This document shows, one piece after another, positions 24,301 through 34,503 of a stretch of 64,000 bases of DNA. The stretch is taken from assembly GCA_022496205.1 (NCBI GenBank), contig WTXD01000030.1, positions 124,001-188,000 of the forward strand, read 5' to 3'. Below the pieces are notes generated by a model. The model saw nothing but the letters and a program-made list of their open reading frames with translations, did not search any database and had not been told where the DNA came from. The position numbers and the translations under genes were made by a program. This DNA comes from Gloeopeniophorella convolvens. Taxonomy: Eukaryota; Basidiomycota; Agaricomycetes; Russulales. Each line of letters opens with the position of its first letter. Within the stretch, counting starts at the first letter, position 1.

Positions 24301-24816
24301 ATGAAGGAAGAAGCAAAAGAAGTGACGGATGTTGTAGAGGCGGAAGGAAATGTGTGGTCGGATACGAGATTGAAGAGGCGCGAAGTGAGAACGCGGATGA
24401 GGGTGGCGACGTTCTCAGGCGCCTCCACCAGCGCTCGACGGACTTGGTGCCTGTTCAGCGCGGATTGCGGAAAGATTACGTTTGTTCACTCACTGTCCTG
24501 AGGCGATATCAAGGAGAATACGTCCGAGGCTGAGTCGAAAAGGACCGTGTACTAGCCATAGGTATGCTATTAGCGAACACGGTGCATGGCAACGTGATTC
24601 CCATACCTGATCCCAGTATGAGTCACCCTCTGCTATATTCTGCACCGTAGCACACAATCAGGGAAGATAGTCTGTCGGCATAGCGAGGACACGCACACGA
24701 GTGGATGCCAATTTCGAGATACCCGTTGATTGGCTGCGGAATGCGAGTTTGGCCTCATCGCCCAGTAGCCCGAACGGAGCGGAGAGCTTTTGAGGAAGCA
24801 TTGACAGCATTGACAT
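21308..24816 (-). CDS. HID1: HID1/dymeclin family protein (Golgi-associated)
   Basis: Homologue of metazoan HID-1 and yeast Hid1-family proteins, peripheral Golgi/TGN proteins linked to vesicle and secretory-granule formation. The start at 24816 gives MSMLSMLPQKLSAPFGLLGD with EAKLAFRSQSTGISKLA; after introns come NIAEGDSYWDQ and LFDSASDVFSLISPQD, then RRALVEAPENVATLIRVLTS with RLFNLVSDHTFP. Later blocks are VLNCMRVLQRVFPVIFEL, GRIPYNHLVFKGEDPRANLV with SVCFQVLCALLDF, LLQLFNAFANPSFLLADEGH with PRLLFF, EIFNSVIAHHPSENPNLVYA with IIRSHKTFEDLGTFTLASGL, and the end QWSESSIVWLSSLTWGEIYV, RGMSPLGIWNATSVRLFYVK. A disordered Ser/Asp-rich insert (about 21960-22300) separates the last two parts. The G-rich run near 23087-23103 lies in an intron. 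About 15 introns; no lesion seen. Confidence 0.88.
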
Positions 24817-25438
24817 AGCGAGCGGTAGACCAAGCGATGAGCATTGGCTACCTATGGGTGTTACTTGTGGGTGTCAGTGAGATCACCGTCGGTGTGGATG
24901 CAGACGCAGACAACCTCATCAGCCTCGCCAGGTACAGCGTGTGGCGGCGCAGCCGGCCCGGTGTAAATAGCCCTCGCCGCGCCATTGATGCTCATTGATG
25001 AGCATTGATGACAATCCGCGGTACAGCCCCCGGTTGCCAGCATTTGCTCCAGTCGTTTGCCACGGGCGCACACATCAAACCACGCCCATCAAGGTTACCA
25101 GCAGGACCCCTGACCGTGTGGGAAAGAACTGTGGGGTCTCTAGGACATGAGCGAACAGCGGTGGCACACAAGTCGCTCTTGATCACACGCATCACACGTT
25201 CATCCTGCGTGCGATAAAAGGAACTTTCAATGATCCCGGTCCAAAAAAACTGTACTCTAGCGCGACAAGTGTCGTAGCGAAAAAAATCTTGAGCTCGCAG
25301 TCAAGAGCTCTGTAGAAATATGTAACAGGTCTGAGCTATGGCCCATGGTCATTACATATGCATAGAACGTCGTGGGTATTAATGCAATCCTGGCCTGGCC
25401 CAACAGCCAGCCGGCGCACGAGGCGACGTGGCCTACTC
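24817..25438. other. Intergenic spacer
   Basis: No gene. Contains a short palindromic repeat (tgctcattgatgagca, near 24990) with adjacent ATTGATG copies. It is the upstream side of HID1 and the 3' side of the cupredoxin gene. Confidence 0.4.
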
Positions 25439-26431
25439 TCATGCAAGCGACACTCCGGCGGCCACAGCCACCAAAGCGAGGAGGCCGTTCACAACGACGC
25501 GGCTCGCGCCGGATGATGATGAGCCACTGCTTCCAGAGCTGCTGCCAGAGCCCGAAGGCAACACGGTCGCCGCAGGGGTGGCAGTCGCAACTGCGTTCAC
25601 ACCGCCAGTCACAGGGCCATTGTCATTTTCCTGTTCGATGGACGAGCTGATGAGTGCACGGTCAAGATGGCTGCACGACAATCATCTCACCGTGACTTCC
25701 TTTGCGCCAATGGCTTTGGCAGCCGCCAAGAAGGCCGAAGCGGTGTTCGATCCAGTGCTGGGAGCGTTAATGGACCTGGTTAGGGAAGTTGAGTCGCTGC
25801 AAACCTTGCGCGTTCCTTACTAGGATACTTACCCAACCATTCCCAAACCACAATGAGTGGGAGCCTTGCAGTGGAACCAGATGGCTGCCGCGAGACCCAA
25901 TTAGAGAGCAGAAGATTGGCAGTGACAATACTTCCTTACGTGCTTGGTCATTGGTGATGTTGATCGAGAACTGCTTCGAGTTCTGCAGACCAGAGTCGAA
26001 GCCGCCAGCCGAGCCGTTGGCAGCTGCCAAATATGTGCATGGGTTGGCAAAAGAAGACTGCGTCACGGAATGCGGGGTCACGCCGCTGTGCGTATGTGCA
26101 TTAGCCTCGCTGGGAACAATTCGCATGCAGTAACGTACGCGGGGAAGAAGAACGTCACAATGGTGCCGTTGGTTGCATTGAAGTTCGCCGGATTGAATAC
26201 GAACTGGCCGCCTGCACCTACATCGACCTGAGAAGAGGTCAGCAGATATAAATGAAAAAAGCACGAGAGACATACGTTAACGTTCGTCGAGTTGCTGGGA
26301 GGTGCCGAGGGGGTGGCCGGGGCAGCGCTCGAAGAGCTGGAGCTAGAAGGCGCGGCCGCCGGGGGACCACCGTACTGGGCGTTGACGAGGGCAGGAAGGA
26401 TGACTGCAGTCAGGGCTACGGAGAACTTCAT
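25439..26431 (-). CDS. Secreted GPI-anchored cupredoxin (serine-rich)
   Basis: Extracellular blue-copper-fold protein typical of fungal cell walls; its physiological role is not settled. The start at 26431 gives the signal peptide MKFSVALTAVILPALVNA (a longer in-frame ATG upstream would bury it). A Ser/Ala/Pro linker follows, then the cupredoxin domain: DVGAGGQFVFNPANFNATNG, TIVTFFFPG, VTPHSVTQSSFANPC (first copper His), and after an intron (about 25909-25965) APIWFHCKAPTHCGLGMVG carrying the Cys-His-Met ligand set of a type 1 copper site. SINAPSTGSNTASAFLAAAK comes next. The tail is Ser/Gly-rich and ends in a hydrophobic GPI signal (VVVNGLLALVAVAAGVSLA). At least four introns are used. Confidence 0.85.
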
Positions 26432-27785
26432 GATGGCAGGGAAGAATGTGACTGGGTGAGCTTTGGCCGGGAGACGCAGGATGTCGATGGTGGGATCCAC
26501 CGTCCGTGGGTCAGTTAGTTTTTAAAGGTTGCATGATGGTATGGCGTGGGAGCAAGATCGCGAAACAGTCGACAACGTCGCGCCGTTTGTGAATGGCGCG
26601 TGCTGAGTTGGTACGCGCCGCAGAGCGTGAAAGCAACGCGTAAGGCACACGAAGACTCATCTCCGGAGCCAAGGCATTGGTCGATCGAGGCAGATTTCCC
26701 CAATTAGGAAAGCATATTCGCATGGTGAGCCATTTTCTCTGCAGTGCCCGACATCTTTCCCAGGCGTTCTCCCACCACCTGAGGCGTGTCCTTGTTTCGG
26801 CGTTAGGCTGCTGCGCATTGCAGTGATAGCATGAGAAAGTACGATCAGGCCCACAGTACCGGTCATAGCCAATCACCTATTGGCTTACTGGCATGAGGAG
26901 AAAACGAAGGGACGCAGAGCCTATCGAGGCCGTTCCGTGACCTTACCTGTTCGTGGCGCTAGATTCATACAGCTCGAGCGGCTTCTGGCTTAAATGCGAA
27001 GATGGCTCTGCACTCCTGTGGGAAGGGCACCACAACAGCGGTACTTACTAAGGCCGCCAAACCAGACAGACAGAAAGCGCTGTGAGTACGTCCCACACAA
27101 TTCCGCCCGTGTGTGACGGTGTCATGAGGTCGGAAAGGGAAACTGCGCAGTCGTCGACGATCGAATTTACGTACCGTAGGTCCGATCCACATCCCCACGA
27201 CTGCACCCGGGCGTGATGGAGGTTTGGCACGCCCACTACGACAGGGCAATGGCCTCCCGAATGTGAAAGCCTTGACTCGGGCTCCCGGCCTCCCGTTTCC
27301 ATTGATCTTGTTCGGCACGATGACAAATATTTCGGCATATTGTACCCAGCTTACTGCGCGCAGCCAGGCGCAGCCCCATGTCCGGGATCCCCGTCGATTG
27401 CCCTGCAGCACATAGCCGGCATTCCGACCTCGGGGCCCGTCCGACTCCGCTAGCCTGTCACTGTTACGCGAGAAGCTCGAGAATCCTCAAGGACGAGGGC
27501 CTGGCAAGGGACTCGGTGGCCGGTGCATCTGCGCAGTCTCAACGTGACAGAGTGTCGACGGTCGGCGTTGAAGAGTGCCGATCTCTTCGCCATGGAGTAA
27601 AGATCCAGGTACACACTGAAGCAGCCGCGATATCTTTTTTAGCCTATCCGCGGAAATTGGAACAACCCAGTGGTCAAAACCGCGAACTAATGACCAACGA
27701 TACAGGGATTGAATCTACTAGGACTGAGCAGATCAATCACGACGCGCGCCTCGCAAAGGAAAGCATCCCAACTTACGGTAAACGG
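26432..27785. other. Intergenic, about 1.35 kb
   Basis: No recognised gene on either strand. A plus-strand frame at 27378-27791 and minus-strand frames at 26511-26876 and 26965-27411 match no family and lack splice support. The stretch separates the 5' end of the cupredoxin gene from the 3' end of POL31. Confidence 0.4.
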
Positions 27786-29529
27786 TCATGAAGCAGACTG
27801 TGCTAGAACAACCTCTGCTAGTCTGACTATCCGAACCCCTAGTGACCTCAGGCCAACAAGCACAAGGACACCAGTCTCTGCAAAAGACGGAACGAGAACG
27901 ACTCGACATTTGCGCTTCCCGTCATCAACCAAGCGCGTCCCGAATCGTGGCTGGCAACCAATGGCATATATATCCGGTGTCTGGGCTATGATGAAGGGGT
28001 CTAGCGTGAAGAAAGGATGGCACCAAAGCGTGTCGGGCGCAGTTGGTGCTATGTGACGCCACCTTAAAGTTGCTTCTGCCAGGTTCAGCCGGGTGGTCGG
28101 CGCAGTTGGAACGTACTTGCTCATGTCATTGAGCGGTTGCCCAGATGTTGCCAGAATTGTCCGGACAGATGTTCTTCCTGAAGAACGGAACGAGGTTGGA
28201 TCTACATCACCGTCATCTCCCAGCTTACCGGGAGCTAGGCGGATGTATGCAGGATTTGTTTCACAGGAGAAGGATGTGTAGTTGGATGCGGTACCGAACA
28301 TCGCTCGTGGGAGAGCCTGTTGGGGAAGGATTGTCCCCGAGGGGTCGGTTTCCCCTGGAAGAACGTGAAGCGGTACTGATTTGGATAGGTCATGCAAGTG
28401 AGCAGAAAGGTTCTGGATCGGGTGAGGTGAGAAAGAGGCGGTGTCGTTCCCAAGTCGACGCTGTAGACAGGACATGAGGCGAATGCCAAGGAATATATCA
28501 ATGCCGTACCGGTTTTCTGTCCTCTTTCTCTTCTTCATTCGGTGCACCTATCGGCCCTAGCGGTGCGAGCGAGTTGCCCAACACAATCAGGCGACTGATT
28601 TGAGAAGCAAAGCTCTGGCCTTCGGGGTTGCCGGATTCCCCAGTCACGTATTCGACCAGCATTTGGAGCTGAGCTTCAGATGCCCGGGACGATCCCACGT
28701 CCAGGCCGGATAGGAACGCCACATACTCCTCCTCGGCAGGGGCCGCAACAAGTTCTGCGACAAGTGCTTAATTTCAGTTGTTGGCACTGGCGCAGTACTT
28801 ACCGTCGACATCCATCTCGTCATCTTCCCCCTCCTGAGGCGCCATCCCAGGAAAGCACAAGTCGACAACTTCGAACTCGCCTGTGTTCGTCTCTGCCCCC
28901 AGAACTCCCGCAATGACACCTGTCATAAGTTGGGCGATTGTAAGGTTTTTCCCGACCAGCTGTATGCGGCCCGACTCATCCTCGAGCATGATGTGGTCGT
29001 CCTCAGAGTGTATTTTCAACGGAGGTAGAGGAGCAGGCATAGAATGCTTGCAGGCAGATCTCAGAGACAAGGAAGCAGGGAAATAGATTTCTGCTGCTCA
29101 CATCTCGACCAACGTCTTCAAGCACGTTTGGCTTCAGAGGCATGTCCATATAGACGGTCCCAACCACGTAACAGAGTTGACCCTTGAGCACGTCTAGCAC
29201 CCGTGAGACAAGTTGAGGCGATCCTTTCCGACAGTGACTCGTCAATCAGCGTCAAAATAGTCAGCTCGGCCACTCACCGGCGACGGTCCTCCACTTCCTC
29301 AGAGCCTCCTTCTCCACGAATGTCCTGAGAAGTCGCAGGCGGACGAAGTATATGTTCGCGTACTGATGCTTAAAGGACTTGTTGATGGCATTGATAGTGA
29401 AAGAGGGCGTGGAATCTGTCGAAGGAAGAATAACAGTCGGCAGTCGACTGATCGGGGTTGGAGGGACGGGACTGCTGAGAGATCAAACAACCGTCGCAGA
29501 GCAAGCGGAAATACCAACATTGCATCCAT
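27786..29529 (-). CDS. POL31: DNA polymerase delta small subunit (Pol31/POLD2)
   Basis: B-subunit of replicative DNA polymerase delta, an OB fold fused to an inactive calcineurin-like phosphoesterase; it bridges Pol3 and Pol32. Seen in order: SFKHQYANIYFVRLRLLRTF with VEKEALRKWRTVAG, VLDVLKGQLCYVVGTVYMDM with PLKPNVLEDVGRDV, HSEDDHIMLEDESGRIQLVG, LTIAQLMTGVIAGVLGAE with the FEVVDLCFPGMAPQ end of the OB domain, VAFLSGLDVGSSRASEAQLQ opening the phosphoesterase, SRLIVLGNSLAPLG, then LHVLPGETDPSGTILPQQAL with PRAMFGTASNY. It ends at 27786. The first exon (near 29529, MDAM) is short and less certain because the frame requires an early intron. Family length is about 450-500 aa, which fits. Confidence 0.88.
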
Positions 29530-30129
29530 AGTAAAGAAGCAACCAAGCCTCACAGTAAGGTAGATAATAGATGCCGGTAACGATAGTTAATGCCTCGATG
29601 CGGTTGAGGATCACTGCGGCCAAGTGCGACTAAGTTAAGTAGACGCGTCGCAAAAACGCGTCGCTCCGTGTCATGCGCCAACGCGCCCTCGGACTTACCG
29701 GGCCGCTATGCATCACGTGTATCACGTGCTCCATGCCAAGGCGCTCCGACATAGTCGCGGCTTTGCATTTGAGTGTATATATCCCAAAGCATCATGGTCG
29801 CAACTCAGCTGGCAACCCCTTTGTTTTTCTTTGAGTACCATGTCTCGACACTGACACTCGTGGGAACCGAGTCAAGCAGTGCAGCCTCCAAGGGCTCATT
29901 CGTGGACCACCAGATTCTGCCAGACAAGTACCGTCAATCTACAACATCCACATCAGGCGCCTTTCATTGTTACATTCTCAGTCATCACCTTGGCATTTTC
30001 TCCTGAGTAAGAGCGACTCAGATTAATAGGCAGGCCTGAGTGCACAAGATACCTTCTATGCCAGTTGCCCGAGCGAGGTTTCAGTCTACTTTCCTCCTGG
30101 ACTGACGGGCATCGGATCCTGGTTTGCAG
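29530..30129. promoter_or_regulatory. POL31/GTPase-1 divergent promoter region with paired E-boxes
   Basis: Two CACGTG palindromes at 29714-29719 and 29723-29728, only 3 bp apart, followed by a TATA-like tgtatatatccc (about 29774). CACGTG is the core site of bHLH regulators. A plus-strand frame (29804-30006, MVATQLATPLFFFEYHVS) may be spurious or an unassigned first exon of the GTPase gene. A single CACGTG also precedes the second GTPase copy. Confidence 0.45.
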
Positions 30130-31363
30130 ATGGAACTAGCAATCAGCATGTCTATTCCCTCAACATCCGTAGGAAGGGGCCGTGCCGGTCATGCACAAGG
30201 TCGACCGAAGTCGCCTAGAGTCAAGACTGCGACTCAGGCTTTGCGTCTGTACTCAAGGCCCGAACATCGGTCTCCTCCCTCTGCCCAGGGACCGATTCAT
30301 GAATACAAGGTGAGATAAGCCCCTGCACCCCCCCCCCCCCCCCCAAATGTAGATTACATTGTTTCCAGGTTGTCCTGCTTGGAGACTCTTCGGTTGGAAA
30401 ATCGTGAGTGCAAACCCACTGCGTGTTGTGTTTCAAATTGAGTAGTCTCCTCCGGCCTCCTCCAGGTTCCGTTAGTTGACTTCCGAGAATACATTCAACT
30501 TGTATTGACCCGACTGATCAGTTTTCGGAAAAATAACGAGCAACGAATCCAGGCCAACGCGTTCCATCCTACCTGATGGCACCCAGGTCGCGTGCAGAAC
30601 TGTCGAGGTTGGGGGCTTCTCTTTGCGGGGGAATTTCTGGGACCAGGGTAAGTATCACACTCGACAAACCCTGCGCTATCAGCGCCCATTCTAGGCATCT
30701 GACTCGGTCGAGGACTGCAATCGAGCTCTGACTGACAGATTGCCCCATATAGGTTCACTTCGCACCGCTATTGATGTGAAACCTGCGTAAGTTTGCGCCC
30801 ACCCTGCCTGTTGGGTTAGTCTGGCTAATTCGCAGAACGCACTGCAGTTTCTTCAGCGGAGCAGACGCAGCCGTGCTTGTTTATCACGTCGCAAGTCGGA
30901 CGTCATACGATAATATCCCGGCATGGCTCCAGCAGTTCCGTGAATACACCGACACGTTCCAACTGCCAGTCGCGATTGTTGGCAATGATTCCGGCTTCAC
31001 GCGCTGGACGCAGAGAAAAGTCTCAAAAGTGGAAGCTAGCACCTTCGCAGGTACTTCAATCTGGCACACACTGCTACGGGTGTCACAGTCCTCACATATC
31101 CTCTAGCCGGTCGAGGATTCACTTGGTTCCAATATAGTCCGTCCACCACCGATTCCGACCTGGAGGCGATGTACACAGCCTTATTCAATCAAATCCACAA
31201 TCGCGCCGCGACATCACGCGAACCCTCAGTCTTTTCATACACGACCGTCAACGAGGTTGTCTCGGTGAAAGATGCACCATATCGCCGTCTGTGCCCACCG
31301 AAGGGGGTGTTACCAGTGGCGGATCATTTACCTGATGATGAAGTCATTGAAGACAACGACTGA
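30130..31363 (+). CDS. Divergent Rab-like small GTPase, tandem copy 1
   Basis: A Ras/Rab fold read across about six introns. A 50-60-residue basic, Ser/Pro-rich head ends in IHEYK. Then VVLLGDSSVGKS (intact P-loop) and FLFGKITSNESRPTRS, a switch I region without the usual TIG motif. DGTQVACRTVEVGGFSLRGN leads to FWDQG, where a Rab has WDTAGQ. SLRTAIDVKPA and FFSGADAAVLVYHVASRTSY correspond to the Rab SYYRGADAAILVYD segment. VAIVGNDSGFTRW stands where Rabs have GNKxD. GFTWFQYSPSTTDSDLEAMY matches the G5/helix 5 part. The C-terminus is acidic (DDEVIEDND) and lacks prenylatable cysteines. The frame and splice sites are intact, so it appears expressed rather than decayed. Nucleotide hydrolysis is doubtful. 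The 17-base C run (30328-30344) lies in intron 1. Confidence 0.75.
30328..30344. repeat. Poly-C tract of 17 bases
   Basis: An uninterrupted run of 17 C in the first intron of GTPase copy 1. It is absent from the corresponding intron of copy 2 and its length is likely variable or poorly determined by sequencing. Confidence 0.85.
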
Positions 31364-32259
31364 AGTCATTTTATACTGGGCTTTCACGACCGGCTCTCCT
31401 AGCTGCTTCTGATTTGATTTTGGTCAGACTGGGGACCTACTCACGTACTTCTCATTGTCGGGCAGCCGTCGTTTCTTCTCGCGCCACTGCTTCGCTCTTG
31501 CCCTTCACCACTCGCGTTACATCATGTATGACGATTGTATCTGGACGGCGCGGGTTGACTATCCACGCTCACCGCACTAAGCCTACTCTTGGATCACGAG
31601 AGCATTACACGAGGTCAAAGTGTGCGGCATGCGACAAGGCGTTCATCAGATTCACTGCAAAGAAATCCTTAGAATCGCGCGCAGGTCTGTACCCAGGAGA
31701 GACCGCAGGTTCGACGCGCAGTTGCAAATTACGGGGCCCAATGCATGATTGCCGTTGCCGACCCTATAGCGACTGCAGAAGACCGCAAAGCAAACGACAA
31801 CATTCTATTATGTCAGGTCCTACAAGGCACCCAAGAACCGCAATATGATCCGGGAAGTAGATACCGAATACCGAAGCTAGTTAGTAGTGAGGATCAATTA
31901 ATCTCTGGACCCACTCAGAGAGGGTTGGCATTGCTCCCGAATCGCGCATGCGCGGTGTCCAGCTCAGTCTGATCGGGCTGCTCTACATCACGTGCATGCA
32001 ACCCCTGCAAGGCTGCGCTTTTGAGCGCTACGTTTGAGCCTGCCACCCATGACATCCGTGGGTATCGAAGCACAGGCATGACATTGCTCTCAATAGATAC
32101 ATTCGCTGCACCGCCGTCGACCTGCAGGCGGCCATCTCATAAGGAATTAGGGACCTCCCAACGTACGCCACAATACCCATTTGAAACGTCTCCCCTTGCC
32201 GCGTGGTCATCATCCCGAGCCCTTCCATACCGCGCACAACGCCGGAGTCAGGAATCAGA
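31364..32259. repeat. Spacer containing the first copy of a duplicated downstream segment
   Basis: About 31370-31760 is a diverged copy of about 33435-33830, including the shared GCGTTACATCATGTATGACG and matching CCCAGGAG...CAACGCGCAG-like blocks, at the same distance behind each GTPase stop. The duplication therefore covered gene plus 3' flank. Neither copy shows a convincing conserved reading frame. A CACGTG site lies at 31989-31994 in front of copy 2. Confidence 0.6.
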
Positions 32260-33434
32260 ATGGGCCCCTCTTCGATGCCGGCCAGTGGAGCCGGAGCAAG
32301 TCGTCTGTTGCCGACAAGCTCGTTCTCGGGGCTTCAACTCGAGTCCCCCTCCTCAAGCAGAGAACTGATTCACGAATACAAGGTACGATTGCCAACCCAT
32401 GGCCGCTGGAGCACGAATCTCGTCCTACCACACCTTCAGATTGTTCTCCTCGGTGATTACAAAGTTGGAAAAACGTAAGTACGACACCATCGGTCATTTA
32501 CTGTGTGGTGAATTTCAAGCTTGATATAAAGTCTGGACCGTTCTTCTCTAGGTCCCGTGAGTCGACCCTCGGTCATACTTCCAACCAGTGTTGACTCGGC
32601 TTGGGAGTGTTCGGCAAGATCACGAGCAAAGAGTCTAGGCCAACGCCATCTGCCCTACCAGATGGCACTCAAGTGGCTTACAGGACTGTCGAGGTAGATG
32701 GTATATATTTGCGAGGGCATCTCTGGGACCAAGGTACGCGTCAGGCTCATGGCGCACGGAAAACTCCTTGCGCCGTACTTATCGCGCTTGGCATGGGGGT
32801 TGCATCCGAGCTCTGGCTGACGAGTGGTCCCTTGCAGGCTGCCTCCGTACCACTGTGGATGTGAAACCTGCGTGAGCTTTGACTACGCTACTTGCTGGAG
32901 CTCACAGACTCACCCACCGAACTGGCAGGTTCTTCAGTGACGCAGACGCGGCCTTACTTGTCTATCACACTGCAAACAGATTATCATACGACAACCTACC
33001 AGCATGGGTTCAGCACATCCGCGAGAGCACTGCTTCTCCTCAACTACCAATCGTGATTGTTGGCAACGGGACCGGTTTCACACGCTGGATGCAGAAAAAG
33101 GTTACAGCGGAAGAAGCCAGTGCCTTTGCAGGTACTTAGATTGGCTACGCGCTGTGGGAACCACTCTCAAACGCTCGCATCCCTTCTAGCCGAAAGAGGA
33201 GTTACTTTGTTCGAGTATGGCTCCTTCACCACCGATTCTGACCTGGCGGCGATGTGGGCGACCTTACTCAGTCAGATCCACAATCGCGTTGCGACATCCC
33301 GCGAACCCTCGATCTATTCTTACACAACCGTCAACGAAGTCGTCTCGGTGAAAGATGCGCCCTATCGCCTTCTGGGCCCTCTGAGGAGAGTGACAGGAGA
33401 TCTATCTGGTGGAGTTATAGAAGATAGTGATTGA
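32260..33434 (+). CDS. Divergent Rab-like small GTPase, tandem copy 2
   Basis: Paralogue of the gene 2 kb upstream, with the same exon borders. IHEYK is followed by an intron and IVLLGDYKVGKT (intact P-loop), then SLFGKITSKESRPTPSALPD, TVEVDGIYLRGHLWDQG, CLRTTVDVKPA, FFSDADAALLVYHTANRLSY, LPIVIVGNGTGFTRWMQKKV and ERGVTLFEYGSFTTDSDLAA, ending in GGVIEDSD. Switch II and the NKxD motif are changed at the same places as in copy 1 (WDQG; GNGTG), and there is again no C-terminal cysteine. The start is uncertain: 32260 is the first in-frame ATG after a stop at 32182-32184. Conservation of exon structure and residues between copies, despite clear base divergence, suggests protein-level constraint. 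Confidence 0.72.
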
Positions 33435-34503
33435 AGCATATAGTTCTCTGGAGCGTTCGCGACCAGCTCTCCTTGCTACTTCCGATTGGATCTCTATCAG
33501 GTTCAAAGATCTATTTATGTGCGTACGTATTCCCAAAGCCGTTGTCGCTGCTTTGATTATGGCGCTACTCCATCCTCACCCTTTACCACTTGCGTTACAT
33601 CATGTATGACGAGCCCAATTGCTCGCGCCCACCGCAGTAAAGTTGTCCTTGTGTCACGAGGACCTTACACGAGGCCAAGCGGTGCTTTACGCGGCGAAGT
33701 CTCCATCAGATCCGATACAAAGCAAGCCCTAGAATGGCGTGCTGATCTACGCCCAGGAGGGACCAGCATGTTCAACGCGCAGATGAAGATCTCGGAGTTT
33801 CAAGAGAGCGACTTTCGCCGTCGTCAGGTATGGGAATTGGTTCTGGAGCCGTCACTAGTTGCTGAGTGACGGCATGACAGCGAGCTGTAGTTGATATATG
33901 CTGTGGATATATGCTGTGGTTGGGACCGAGCAACCTCTCCCAGTATCCGTCCTTGTGCCTTACGTGTCGATTGATCCCGTACAAATTACTGCAGTCTCGC
34001 TCGGAGCACCCATGGTGCGAGAGCCAGAATAACCAACCCCTTCATATAAGATGGATCGATGAGTGGCGCAGAACAAGGGGTGGGCGTTGGGCAGGTAGGA
34101 ACTGATGGAAGCAACACCAGTTGGAGCGGGCTTGCTATCCCGAAGCAGTGAACATCGGCTGTTCGGGGCGAAGGTCCAGCCCATTCTCGCCCAAGCTCAG
34201 GTGCCAGAGGCATGAAAATAGACCGATGACTACCGCACATGGCCGAAGATGTGAGGGGAGTTCATCGAGGAATACTGCGATTCCATGAGCAAGGATGTGA
34301 TGTGAAATAATCATTGGCAGAACCGGGTGATTAGATGAACGGGTGACGTCAGGAGCGCCCAGTGCGCTAAGATTAGCCGACTTGTTCCTGCACCGAGCGT
34401 CACCGCGTCACCATGGCCAATCGCCCCGCACGCTGCCCCCTGCATATAAACCCCGCTTTCACCCTCTTTTTTTCCGACAACCGCTTTCCCTCTTATACAC
34501 ATC
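33435..34503. other. GTPase-2 3' flank and GAD promoter
   Basis: The first 400 bases are the second copy of the duplicated flank. A direct repeat atatgctgtgg occurs twice near 33896-33917. Just before the decarboxylase start lie a TATA-like tgcatataaacccc (34440-34453) and a pyrimidine-rich run (34455-34480), a good core promoter. Confidence 0.5.

Noticed and set aside
26965..27791. Open frames of 137-148 residues on both strands
   Set aside because: Overlapping, no homology and no promoter or splice context.
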